Assembly (NCBI GenBank): GCA_037447655.1
Contig: JBBHKE010000074.1
Location: 1-44,380, forward strand
DNA length: 44,380 nt
Direction: 5' to 3'
Origin: Zygnema cylindricum
Taxonomy: Eukaryota > Streptophyta > Zygnematophyceae > Zygnematales > Zygnemataceae
The position numbers and the translations under genes are program-made. The notes beneath the pieces were generated by a model. That model was not told where the DNA came from. It ran no database searches and worked only from the letters and a program-made list of their open reading frames with translations. Positions 31,577-41,900 of the stretch are shown here, piece after piece; position 1 is the stretch's first letter, and each line of letters opens with the position of its first letter.

Positions 31577-32690
31577 GGTATTGGGCCCACCCTCTAGGGT
31601 GACCACCTTCAATGGATCTAGGTTTATCTATTGGGAAGCCATGATGATAAGGGCTTTGTGCGAAAAACGATACTAGGGTATTGTTAGTGGACAAGTGTAA
31701 CGTCCATCTCATGGAACTCCACCACGGTTTGGTGGAATAAGGTTTTTTGTGCAGCAACCTCTGGTGCAGCAGAGGAGGCAGATGATGGGGACACCACTAA
31801 GTCCAAAAAGTGGAAAGAGACGGAGACGCCTCTTACTCCTATTACCAAGGCACTCAAAGTGGCAACCGTGAAGATCGGTGAGTACGACACCCAAACGTGG
31901 GAAGACATCAACATGGCTGCCAAAAATTTCATTCTAAGATACCTCACTCAGGCTTTGGCAACCCCCCACTTTCACATTTACAAGGCCGAGGAGTTGTGGG
32001 TGAGTTTGGTGGAAATTTATAGAGCGGGTACTATTCAAGAGCTCCAGTTGACAAAACAAAAGTAAGGGAATTATACTTACAAAAGGGGAAAGATGTTAGA
32101 CTATTGTAATGATCTCTCTTGTTTCTATATGGAGATGGAGAGTACCGGGTGGACAGGTACAATAAAGATGAGATTTAACACTCTCATCATGAAGTTACCC
32201 GACGAGTATGAAAACATAGAGTACCGGGTAGAGGAAATGACTGACAGTTCATGGAAGTGGAACACAGAGGTGTGGATGATACTTGTGTAGGAAAACAGAA
32301 TTAAAATTAGGAGGGGGGGAAAGAGCATCAAAGCTCTAGCTGAAGGAGGAAACCGATGGGGGAAGGATCAAAAGAAACCATTCAAAGGAGAGAGAGATCA
32401 TTTGGAGGACTGATGCCCCGAAAGGGTTTTTGTCACTTTTGCAAAAAGCCATGACATTTGATAGCGGGTTCTGTCAAGTTGTCGGAGCTGAGGCTCCAAG
32501 AGAACCGTCGAGAGGGTTCTTCCAGAGGGAAGTAGAAGGCACTTGTGGAGACAAAAGTGAGAGGAGAGACCGAAAATGAGTCCTCTGAGGGGGAGGATGG
32601 GGAGCTTCTCCGTGACGAGAGTCTAGAGGACAAGGAGATCCCTCAAAAACAGAAGTGTGCTCTCGGAGCAATTCAGGAAGCTCCACAGGA
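31557..32690 (+). pseudogene. Element A gag
   Basis: ATG at 31557 is 20 bp inside the LTR and reads MEDTELQVLGPPSRV across the primer site, then FIYWEAMMIRALCEKRY and a stop near 31674. Later blocks: TWEDINMAAKNFILRYLTQA, LDYCNDLSCFYMEMESTGW and FNTLIMKLPDEYENI. The zinc knuckle starts CHFCKKP near 32431 and has TGA at 32452-32454 in place of Gly; its final Cys is also lost. An acidic segment (GEDGELLRDESLEDKEI) leads to protease. Confidence 0.8.
31577..31591 (+). other. Primer binding site of A, mutated
   Basis: GGTATTGGGCCCACC differs at two positions from the GGTTATGGGCCCACC of B, C and E. Confidence 0.75.
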
Positions 32691-33082
32691 AAGATAAATT
32701 ATCGACTCAGGTGCATCCATGCATATGTGTTGTGATAAGCACCTCTTTACTAAGCTAAGGAAAATCCCTACTGTAGAGATAGAGTATGGGGATGGGAGAG
32801 TGGTTACAACAGATCTATTAGGGTCGGTAGATCTGAAAGTCTTAGTGGAAGGAAAGACTTTTATACTCACCTTCACAGATGTACTTTACATTCCTCAGCT
32901 GAGTAAAAATCTTATCTCTAAGTCTGTGTTAGATGAGAAAAAGTTTGATACCTTCACTAGAAAGCGAGTCTTTACAGCTTAGTATGGGGATGAAGTCTAC
33001 TTCACGACATATAAGGGTAGCCAAAGAATGTTTAGGCTTAACTTCAGTAATGAAAAGAATAATGCTTACTATGATGGTGTTC
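32640..33082 (+). pseudogene. Element A protease
   Basis: QKCALGAIQEAPQER, a stop (32696-32698), then IIDSGASMHMCCDKHLF with active-site DSG. IPQLSKNLISKSVLDEKKFD marks the domain end. A TAG near 32980 and a frameshift near 33095 precede integrase. Confidence 0.82.
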
Positions 33083-33095
33083 CAAACGTGATGAT

Positions 33096-34022
33096 TTGAA
33101 GCGATTGGGGCATGCGTATTTTGATAGGTTGAGGGAAATGAAGAATCTTGGTGTAGTAGAAGGCATTCAGTTTGGGGATAATAAAATGATGGATGAATGT
33201 AATGGCTGTGCTCAAGGTAAGGCTCACAGACTTCCCTATCTCAAAGCCGCCACATATAGAGGTGAGAAAGTACTAGATCTTGTCTACACAGATATCTGGG
33301 GACCTGCAAAAGTACCTTCGGTTAGAGGAAAAAGTTTTATGTTGACAATAACCGATGACTGGTGTAGATACTCTAAAGTCTACTTCCTCAAAATAAAGTC
33401 TGAAACATCAACTTATTTCAAAGAATATAAAGTTTGGAGTGAGAAGTTGCATGGAACCCCCATTAAGAGAATAATGAGTGAAAATAGGGGGGAATATACC
33501 TCTAACCAGTTTGACGAATACTTGAGAGATTATGGAGTTCAACACTAGAAAAAGTGTACCATATAACCTTAAACAAAATGGGGTAACTGAGAGGTTGAAC
33601 GTAACACTAGGAGATAGTGCATGCAATATGGTGGCCAACAAGAAAATAGGAAAGAGATTTTGAGCAGAAGCCATAAACTTTGCCAACTACATTAAGAATA
33701 GAGTCCTTACCTCAGCTGTAAAGGGAATGACACCTTATGAGAGATGGGCTGGAAGGAAACCAGATATCTCTCACCTTAAAGTATTCAGAAGCCAAGTTTA
33801 CAGTTTTGACACGGATAGGAAAAACTGGAAACTAGATGCTATGGGAAAACATGGATATTTTGTAGGATATGATGAGGATGTCAAGGGATATACACTCTAT
33901 AGCTTAGCAAAGAGAGATATCATTTTGGTCAAACACCTAGTTGTCATAGATGAAGGGAAGTCAATTGACCCCTTCAAATATACGAAGAAAAAAAAAGCAG
34001 ATTTAAGTCTAAAGGTGAGGAG
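33096..34022 (+). pseudogene. Element A integrase, interrupted by B
   Basis: Zinc region KRLGHAYF with DECNGCAQGKAHRLP, then VLDLVYTDIWG (first Asp). The second catalytic position reads IMSENRGEYTS, Glu instead of the usual Asp. A stop at 33546-33548 and frameshifts follow; NGVTERLN carries the final Glu in another frame. MTPYERWAGRKPDISHLKVF and KHGYFVGYDED are the usual C-terminal blocks. Element B begins at 34023 within the linker to RT. Confidence 0.85.
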
Positions 34023-35203
34023 TGTTGATATTTGAGTATTTTCTAGGTCTTTATTAGGATAGAAAAAAAGCAGAGGCGGTCCGCCTCTGACTCCCTTCTC
34101 CAAGCCCCCACACTTGTTGTAGTCACTGAAGGCTGGAAAGAGAGCTAGAGCCATGGCTGCCTAAGCTCTCCAGAAAGACAGGTGTAGATAAATGGTAGAT
34201 TTACTAAAAAGGGTTTTGACAAACCCAGGAACTGATCCCGGTACCTGCCGTCTCTCAGATCACCCGTAGCCGATACCTTTAGCCCTTAAGTCTAGTTTAA
34301 GTGTTATGTAATATAGGGTTTGATAAATATATATAATAACACATGGAGTAATTCGTTTAACGGGAAATTGATACTTAGTGCATGGATACAGTTTCATTTA
34401 GTACGGAGTAGGTTACGGGGACGGAACGGATACCGCGCATTTGTTTCGATAGCGAAACAAATATCGCGCACCAATTTTCAACAGCTACAATTGAATGCTT
34501 GTTTAGATCTGACAGCCACGAAAGATGCCGATATCGCAGAGTAGGTTTTTGGCAGTTTGCGGTCACCGCCACGTCAAATGACACGTGGCAATACTACATT
34601 GGCTTCCGGCTTATCCGGAGATAATACGAACAAATCTGGATGTGGCATGTGTCGACATTTTGGCCATGTCGTACGATGGTCATACAAAAGGTACACCGCC
34701 ACGTGTACCTTTATGTACTTTAGAGTCTTGTTATAGGTTCGTACCTTAGTACTAGGGGGCTTAGAGAGGGGATTTAGGACTTAAAATATTTCTGGTAGGT
34801 AGCTGCCTCTCCTAGAGAGCACCTTGTATAAATGGCAAACTTTGGCTAGCCATAACTATCAATTCAGTTGACCATTTTTAGTGATTCTTTTTGCTGCGGA
34901 CTCAAGGGAGTCCAGGCTACAAAAAGGTGTAGTCGGTCAGAGTCTTTGCCTGCCTAGGTGGCGACATTTCTAAGGGAAAGTCAAAGTGGGTGAATGTGTC
35001 CAAATCTCATATTCTAACTTTGCATTTTGTGGTTGAACTAAGCACACAGAAAGTGTTATTTCATAAGGGTGAAGCTATATTGAGGTTCTGATTGTCAAGG
35101 GGTCAGTCATTTGGGTTTATATCAAGTGGGAGTCGGCACTATCTAGATTAGCTTCCTTTTCTACCTGCGAATTCTGTGTGGCAATGGAGCCCATAGAATT
35201 TCA
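34023..35203 (+). repeat. 5' LTR of element B
   Basis: Begins TGTTGATATTTGAGTATT and ends CATAGAATTTCA, followed at once by the primer site. TATAAA near 34828 follows the family's GGACTTAA block. Confidence 0.9.
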
Positions 35204-36251
35204 GGTTATGGGCCCACCATCTAGGGTGCCTATGTTCGATGAAACAGACTTCGCTTATTGGGAGTTTACAATGGAGGGATTCCTTTTCGAGAAGCACTTA
35301 TGGGGAATTGTTTCGGGAGAAGTGAGGTGTCCGCCACCGGGCTTTAGAGGAGCTCACTATGGAGAATCATCTGGGGCTGCCCATAAAACCAACAAGAGTT
35401 CAGATGCAACAAAAGGTGAAAGGAAAATCCTTTCCGCGGATGGGGATATAGGGGAGAAGGATAAAAGGACACCTATGGTGAGGGGAGCTAGGCTCTTGGC
35501 TACGGTTCCACTTGTGGGGGTTATAACTGAACCAAAAACTGAAGAAAATGATAGAAAAATTTGGGAATATAAAAACACTATAGCAAAACATCTCATACTT
35601 AGATATGTGTCTAAGTCCATAGCTATCACTCCTTCAAATCTAACTAAGTCTTCAGAAATTTGGGAAACACTAATTCAGATTTATTTGAGTGAGACTATAC
35701 AGAGGCAGCAGTTAGTAAAACAAGAAATAGAGGCCTATGTTTATAAAGGTGGTAGCATGATAGAGTTTTGCAATGATATTGCTGCGTTATATGTTGAGCT
35801 TGCTAGTGCGGGATATGTAGAATCTGAGGAGAGAAAGATTAATACACTAATCATGAAACTCCCAGATGAGTACGAAGACATCATTTACCGTATGTAGGGA
35901 ATGGATGGATCCTCATGGACTTGGAGCATTACCATGGGGATAATTCTTGTGAGGGAAAGCACTTTGGAGCTTCGTAGGGGAAGTAACAGGGTGAATGCAT
36001 TTACAGGTGGTGGTGACTGGCGAAGCATGATGAGAAGAACGGCGGTGACGAGCGGAAGCGTGATGAGAAGAACGGCGGTGATGAGCGGAAGAGTGATGAG
36101 AGGAAGAAAGACAAAGGTAAAACTTATCGGGAACTTTGGTGGAAAGAGAGGGAGAGGAAAAGAAAGGGGAGCTTTGAAAAAAATGGTTTGTTTCGCTTGT
36201 AGGAAACCGGGTCACTATATGGAGGAGTGTCCTTGTTTGGAAGAACTTTGA
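35184..36251 (+). pseudogene. Element B gag, one in-frame stop then zinc knuckle
   Basis: ATG at 35184 lies 20 bp inside the LTR: MEPIEFQVMGPPSRVPMFDE, crossing the primer site. The frame stays open to TAG near 35895, through KHLILRYVSKSIAITPSNLT and NTLIMKLPDEYEDI. After the stop it continues as MDGSSWTWS, with the frame shifted near 35900, to the intact CCHC knuckle CFACRKPGHYMEEC (about 36189-36230) and a stop at 36249. A 30-bp motif with GATGAGAAGAACGGCGGTGA is duplicated at 36028-36095. Far better preserved than the gag of A or E. Confidence 0.82.
35204..35218 (+). other. Primer binding site of B, half-tRNA type
   Basis: GGTTATGGGCCCACC directly after the LTR, an exact complement of the initiator tRNA-Met anticodon stem-loop. 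The next base (A) also fits. Confidence 0.87.
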
Positions 36252-36260
36252 AGTTGGTAT

Positions 36261-37067
36261 GTGAATGAGGAGGAAGAAGGAGAAGTGGAGAAAGAGGATG
36301 AAGAAATCTTGGAGCTTCTTCACATCGTTAGAATGGAGAAGAGAGAAAAATACACAGAAATTTCGGGAAGACAACACTGTGCTTTTGGAGGTATAAGGGA
36401 AGTAAAGAGAGTGGAGGCAATTGAGAATGTCAAAGAGTGTCGAGTGAATGACTTAGAAATGCGAAAGTCACATCTAGGATTCATAAGTGAAAATAGGAAA
36501 GATAAAATTAATGAGGATAATTTTATAGGTATTTCAGAATTAGAAAAATTGTCCGAAAGGGAGACTTCAACGAATTCCGAGGAAAGGGGAGAAGTGAAAC
36601 TAGAAGGGGTTTTAAAGGATAAAGGAGAAGAGGAATATTTAATGAAAGGTTTACGGGAGGAGAAATATTTATTGGGAATAAATTTAGAAAGTGAGAGTGG
36701 AAAAAAATCCATGGGAGAGAGTGAGGAAAGTTCATGTTTTGGGGGTATTGGGTTTGACATCACTAAAGGGAGTGATGACATTTATAAAGGAGTGCCTGTA
36801 AAAGGGTTAGCCTCAGGGTGTGTGTTGCAGATTGGAGATGGGGCTGGTTGTTTGAATTGCAAGAGGGAAAGTGGATTTAGTGTGGATGAAAAAGAGATGA
36901 GGTGGATAAAATCTTTGCTCGGATTTATGATAAGTGAGATGCTAAATGAAATGTGTGATGCAATTACTATTTCAGTTCATCTAATGCATTATTTTAAATA
37001 CGAGAGTATTTTTCTTAAGTTTTATAAAAAGAAAAAAGAAAAAGGAAAAAGGGGAGGAAGTGTTTGA
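36261..37067 (+). CDS. Element B long charged frame ending in an RNase H remnant
   Basis: A 268-codon open frame right after gag. The first part is acidic and includes GRQHCAFGGIREV, matching the pre-protease segment of A and E (QKCALGAI-like). The protease active site never follows; instead there are about 130 charged Lys/Glu-rich residues I do not recognise. The end reads SGCVLQIGDGAGCLNCKRES, then EMRWIKSLLGF and CDAITISVHLMHYF, which align with RNase H blocks of A and C (YVLYVGEGAYCWSS, MWVKSLL, CDNQAAIAI). So it looks like a deletion derivative of pol kept open. Whether it is translated is unknown. Confidence 0.65.
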   Translation: MNEEEEGEVEKEDEEILELLHIVRMEKREKYTEISGRQHCAFGGIREVKRVEAIENVKECRVNDLEMRKSHLGFISENRKDKINEDNFIGISELEKLSERETSTNSEERGEVKLEGVLKDKGEEEYLMKGLREEKYLLGINLESESGKKSMGESEESSCFGGIGFDITKGSDDIYKGVPVKGLASGCVLQIGDGAGCLNCKRESGFSVDEKEMRWIKSLLGFMISEMLNEMCDAITISVHLMHYFKYESIFLKFYKKKKEKGKRGGSV

Positions 37068-37104
37068 TTATTTGTTTGTAAGAATTGAAAAGAAGTACAC
37101 TAGA

Positions 37105-37116
37105 AAATAAGGGGAG
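37105..37116 (+). other. Polypurine tract of element B
   Basis: AAATAAGGGGAG directly before the 3' LTR. The same AAATAAGGGGAG precedes the 3' LTR of A at 40189. Confidence 0.75.
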
Positions 37117-38295
37117 TGTTGATATTTGAGAATTTTCTAGGTCTTTATTAGGATTGAAAAAGAGCAGAGGCAGTCCGCCTCTGACTCCCTTCTCCAAGCC
37201 CCCACACTTGTTGTAGTCACTGAAGGCTGGCAAGGGAGCTAGAGCCATGGTTGCCTAAGCTCTCCAGAAAGAGAGTGTAGATAAATGGTAGATTTACTAA
37301 AAAGGGTTTTGACGGACCCACGAAGTGATCCCGGTACCTGCCGTTTGTCAGATCACCCGTAGCTAGTAGCTTTAGCCGTTAAGTCTAGTATTAGTGTTAC
37401 GTAATATAGGGTTTGATAAATATTTATAATATCACATGGAGTAATTCGTTTAACGGGAAAGTGATACTTAGCGCATAGATACAGTTTCATTTAGTACGGA
37501 GTACGTTACGGGGACGGAACGGATACCGCACATTTGTTTCGATAGCGAAACAAATACGGCGCACCAATTTTCAACGGCTACAATTGAATGCCAGTTTAGA
37601 TCTGACGGCCACGATAGATGCCGAGATCGCGGAGTAGGTTGTTGGCGGTTTGCAGTCACCGCCACGTCAAATGACACGTGGCAATACTACATTGGCTTGC
37701 GGCTTATCCGGAGATAATACGAACAAAATCAGGATGTGGCAGGTGTCAACATTTTGGCCATGTCGTACGATGGCCGTACAAAAGGTACACCGCCACCTAT
37801 ACCTTTATGTACTTTGAAGTCTTGTTATTGGTTCATACCTTAGTTCTAGGGGGCTAAGAGAGGGGATTTAGGACTTAGAATATTTCTGGTAGGTAGCTGC
37901 CTCTCACAGAGAGCACCTTGTATAAATGGCAAACTTTGGCCAGCCATAACTATCAATTCAGTTGACCATTTTCAGTGATTCTTTTTGCTGCAGACTCAAA
38001 GGAGTCCAGGCTACACATGAGAGTAGTCAGTCAGAGTGTTTGCCTTCCTGGGTGGCTGCATTTCTAAGAAAAAGTCAAAGTGGGTGAATATGTCCAAATC
38101 TCATATTCAAACTTGCATTATGTGGTTGAACTGAGCACACATAAAATGTTATTTCACAAGGGTGAAGCTGTATTGGGGTTTTGATTGTCAAGGGGTCAGT
38201 CATTTGGGTTTATATCAAGTTGGAGTTGGCACTATCTAGATTAGCTTCCTTTAGACTTGCGAATTCTATGTGGCAATGGAGCCCATAGAATTTCA
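37117..38295 (+). repeat. 3' LTR of element B
   Basis: TGTTGATATTTGAGAATT to CATAGAATTTCA, close to the 5' LTR throughout. After it the element A reading frame for the pol linker resumes. Confidence 0.9.
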
Positions 38296-38324
38296 AGTAG
38301 GACTCCATCTTTCCCGAAAGGGAC

Positions 38325-39400
38325 ATGAGTGAAACAGGGATTGTGGATTCAAGGGAGATCCAAGGTATAGGAGATCCACTGGAAACCTCACATATTCCTA
38401 TAAACTTCGAGGAGACAGAAGAGGAGGAACTGGAACCAGCTTTGAAAGATTGGGGAGTTGATGAGACGATAAGGAGAAATCCAAGACTTCCTTTTATCTT
38501 AGCTTTTGAGTTTGAGGGAGGGAGAAAGAGTAGCAAAAGGATACAAGAAAAATAGGTTGCTCACGAAGTAACTAAGCTATTGCACCTAGATGAGCCTCAA
38601 TCATACTTGGAGGGAGTGAACAGTTTGGAGAAAGACAAATTGATAAGAGCCATAAATGATGAGATGGCCTCCATCATGTAAGCAAATACTTGGAAACTAG
38701 CGACTATCCTCTGGACAGAAAACCGATTGTTTGTAAAAGGGTGTTTAAAACTGAACCTAGATAATACCATTGAGAGATATAAGGCTCAATTGATAGCAAA
38801 GCGGTACACTCAAAAGGAGGGGATTGACTATGAGGAGACTTTTGCTCCAATTGTTTGGTTCCCATCAGTAAGGATTCTCCTCAGTCTGGCAGCAGCTAAA
38901 GACATGGAAATACACCAACTAGATATTAAGATTGCCTTTCTTACTGGTGAGTTAGAGGATAAAATTTTCATGATGCAACACAAGTGGTTCGTGGAGGAAC
39001 GAGAAGAGAGCAAAGTGTGCATGCTCATAAAGTCCTTATATGGACTGAAGCAGGCTCCTCGACAGTGGAATAAAAAACGAGATGAATTTCTCACCGGTTT
39101 GGGATATACCTGGATAATATTTAACCATTCTATCTATATGTTTGGAGATGAGAATGGTGTCATTTTTATTGCAATTTATGTGGATGATCTGCTTTTGTTA
39201 AGTAAATCCTTGGAAAAGATCAATAAGTTAAAGAAAGATCTTAAAACGGATTTGATATGAAGGATTTAGGTGATACACGATACATTTTGGGGATCCAAAT
39301 GGAGAGAGATAGGGGGAAAGGGATTATAAGACTTACTCAAAAAGAAGCAATAGGTAATATGGTTGAGAAATATAAGATATAAAAAGCAAACAATTGTGCC
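38325..39400 (+). pseudogene. Element A linker and reverse transcriptase
   Basis: One frame from 38325 to 39260 holds the variable linker, two stops (38553-38555 and 38679-38681), then RT: YKAQLIAKRYTQKEGIDYEE, FAPIVWFPSVRILLSLAA, MEIHQLDIKIAFLTGEL, LYGLKQAPRQWN and the catalytic YVDDLLLLS near 39178. After a frameshift near 39257 comes MKDLGDTRYILGIQMERDRG. These are all the Ty1/copia RT blocks. The catalytic Asp pair is intact; FLTGEL differs slightly from the usual FLNGEL. Confidence 0.9.
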
Positions 39401-40173
39401 ACTCCCATGGACTTGAAGAAAATAAGTGATGGAAATGTAGAACGAGGAGTGATTATCTTAGATGATCACATGAGTCTACAGGAGAGAGAGTTTATGAAGT
39501 CTATTCCTTATAGACAAGTTGTAGGAAGTCTGATCAACTTTATGAACTGTACAAGGCTGGACATAGCGGCAAAAATAGGAGTCCTCAGTAGGAGTCTTAA
39601 TGATCCTAGGAAAAAAAATTGGGAGGTAGCCAAGAGAGTCATGAGATATCTGGTAGGAACCAAAGAGTTATGGTTTCAATTGGGAGGGGAGCACACTGAT
39701 ATCACTACTTGGAGTGATGCGAGTTATGGGGATGCACCTATGAGAAGATGCACTTTTAGGTATGTGTTGTATGTGGGGGAAGGTGCTTATTGTTGGAGCA
39801 GCAAGCAACAAAAGGTGGTTGCTCAGTCTACTATGGAGGCTGAGTATATGGCCTATGTTCTGTTGTGAAAGAGTTGATGTGGGTCAAGTCCTTGCTGCAA
39901 GAACTGGGGTATATGAAGAAGGGAGTGCATAAGTGTTCTGTGATAATCAAGCTGCCATTGCAATTGCAGCTAATCCAAAACATCATTTCATTGCTAAGCA
40001 TATGGACATAAGGTTGAGTTTTGTGAGAAAAAAAGTTGAGAATAAGTTTGCGAATCTTGCATGTAGATCAGATGAGGTATTGGTGGCTGGTATGATGATA
40101 AAACTAGTGCCTTCTCCCACGTTAAAATATTGCAAAGAAAAGTGTGGACTAAAACTGAAGTTAAAGTTAGACT
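39401..40173 (+). pseudogene. Element A RNase H and pol end
   Basis: From ATPMDLKKIS through IPYRQVVGSLINFMNCTRLD and WSDASYGDAPMRRCTFRYVL to STMEAEYMAYVLL, stop at 39868. This covers catalytic Asp and Glu positions of RNase H. After a frame change, CDNQAAIAIAANPKHHFIAK and HMDIRLSFVRKKVE follow to a stop near 40173. The polypurine tract AAATAAGGGGAG is at 40177-40188. Confidence 0.88.
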
Positions 40174-40188
40174 AAAAAATAAGGGGAG

Positions 40189-41193
40189 TGTTGAAAATAT
40201 TAGATTTATATGGTGTTTTCTAGGTCTAAATGGATCAGTATAATAAAAAAAAGGGCAGACAGCCTGCCTCCACCTGCTCTCTCTACCCACCATACTTGTT
40301 GTATTCACTGAGGGATAGAGAGGGTGATTCAGCCATGGCTGTCCTAGTTCAGCACGCAGACTAAAGAGTGACTTATGTCATTCTCAACAAAAGGTTGAGT
40401 CCGGCAGGACTCTACCCTCGACCGGCAGAGCGACACGTAGCTATCAGCTCCAACCGGTATGTCGTAGAAGTTCGTTGTAATATATAGGGTGTTATATTTA
40501 TTTAAACTCTGTTTTTGACCCTTAATCCGATTAACGAAATGAAAAATGAAAAAACATAGAACCAAGAAATATATAGTGCGAAACATTATCTTACACGAAA
40601 CAAATGAATCGGACATTTGTTTCGACGGCCAATGTTGAATGTCGGTTTATGATCTGACTGCACATATCGCTGCCAAAATCCCGTAATGGTCACTTTGGCG
40701 GTTTTTGGACGTGGCGTGACCTGGCGACACGTGGAGAGATAACATTCGGTTGCTGGAATTTTGGAGAACAAAAAGACAAGTTAAAAGTGGACACGCGTCT
40801 ACTTAATGGCTTTGTTGTACACAGGCCGTACAAAAAGTACATCGATCGTAGTACCTTACTGTACTCTACTGTCGTTTGATTGGTTCGTACATCAGTAGAT
40901 AGGGGTCTTGAGAGGGGCTTAGGACTTAGAGAATTTGGTAGGTACGGACCTCTCTCCCTTAGAAAGTTTTGTATAAACTTGGCATTTTTGCCACTTCATA
41001 GCTAATCGGCTGGTTGGCCGTTTTCAGTGATTCTTTTTGCTACCGACTCAGGGGAGTCAAAGGTGCACAGGGGTGCACTCAGAGTGTCAATTTGTCCTCT
41101 TGGGCAACAGTGGTTGTGGCTGAAAGTGGGTTAGTTAAAAGCTATCTAGAGGCTTCTTGAATTCTGTAGTCCAATGGAGGACATAGAATTGCA
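40189..41193 (+). repeat. 3' LTR of element A (1005 bp)
   Basis: TGTTGAAAATATTAG to CATAGAATTGCA. The inner half matches 31109-31576. It includes the LTR-encoded gag start (ATG at 41174) and a tRNA-like segment on the minus strand at about 40394-40470. Confidence 0.88.
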
Positions 41194-41204
41194 AAAACGT
41201 GTAC

Positions 41205-41900
41205 GCTAATAGCGATTGGCGGTGTAATACCGTCAATGTCTTTAATTGCGGTACCCTTTTTTTTTACCCAAATTCTCAAATTGAGTTGATAAAAACCCTT
41301 TAAATAACAAATTAGAGTAACTAATTTCCCTCAAAACCCCCAAATTCCCAAATAGCGTAAATAACGCTAATTGATTCATTATGCTTTCTATTTCATTACG
41401 CTAATAGCGATTCACGGTGTTCTTCAACTAATATCACCCCCTTGAGGCGATTTTGGATGAAGTTTTTTTTTGGGCTGGATTCTCTTGCCCAGGGGTCAAA
41501 AAAGATGAAAACACCAAAATGCGTACATATGACGACAAACACACCGTACATCTAAAGTGTGAATTGTCGTTCACTCTACTTTGGTAAGGGTACGTCCCCA
41601 TGTAATCGGTACTTTGAACTGTAATATAGATTCACCGTACTATTGAAGAGCGTCCCTATGTGCGAATATGAAATCAAAACTTTGAAATGTGACGGTTGTA
41701 GACATAGGTACTACTTGTGACGACTGAAGACGACTTCGAAACTACTACGAAGGATGACGAACTCAAAAACCACGACGGTTATACACGTCTACAATACACG
41801 CGACCAATTGTGACGACTCAAAACCTAAGGCCGGTTGTACACATCTACAACGACAAACAGTGTCACAACACTCATGACATTATGTGACATCGTAATGTTG
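41205..41900. mobile_element. TA-flanked element relics (M6)
   Basis: CGCTAATAGCGATTGGCGGTG lies at 41204-41224 before TA, and CGCTAATAGCGATTCACGGT at 41399. Both are the right-end motif of the M3/M4 family, in the same orientation. The part 41590-41760 matches the interior of M5 (20130-20290). The order suggests at least two insertions or rearrangement. Confidence 0.5.

Larger units (their letters stand above)
34023..38295 (+). mobile_element. Nested non-autonomous copia element B
   Basis: LTRs of 1181 bp (34023-35203) and 1179 bp (37117-38295), both TGTTGATATTTGAG...GAATTTCA, are clearly similar. The flanks AGGAG (34018-34022) and AGTAG (38296-38300) are a near-match for a 5-bp target duplication. 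The 1.9-kb interior holds gag with a zinc knuckle and one long frame, but no protease, integrase or RT. It interrupts element A's pol, so it is younger than A. Confidence 0.9.
31109..41193 (+). mobile_element. Copia element A (half-tRNA family), split by nested element B
   Basis: Partial 5' LTR, primer site at 31577, gag, zinc knuckle, protease, integrase, then element B at 34023-38295, then linker, RT, RNase H, polypurine tract and 3' LTR 40189-41193. The coding sequence resumes after B in the expected place. Many stops and frameshifts show it is old, yet all copia pol domains can be recognised. Confidence 0.9.
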
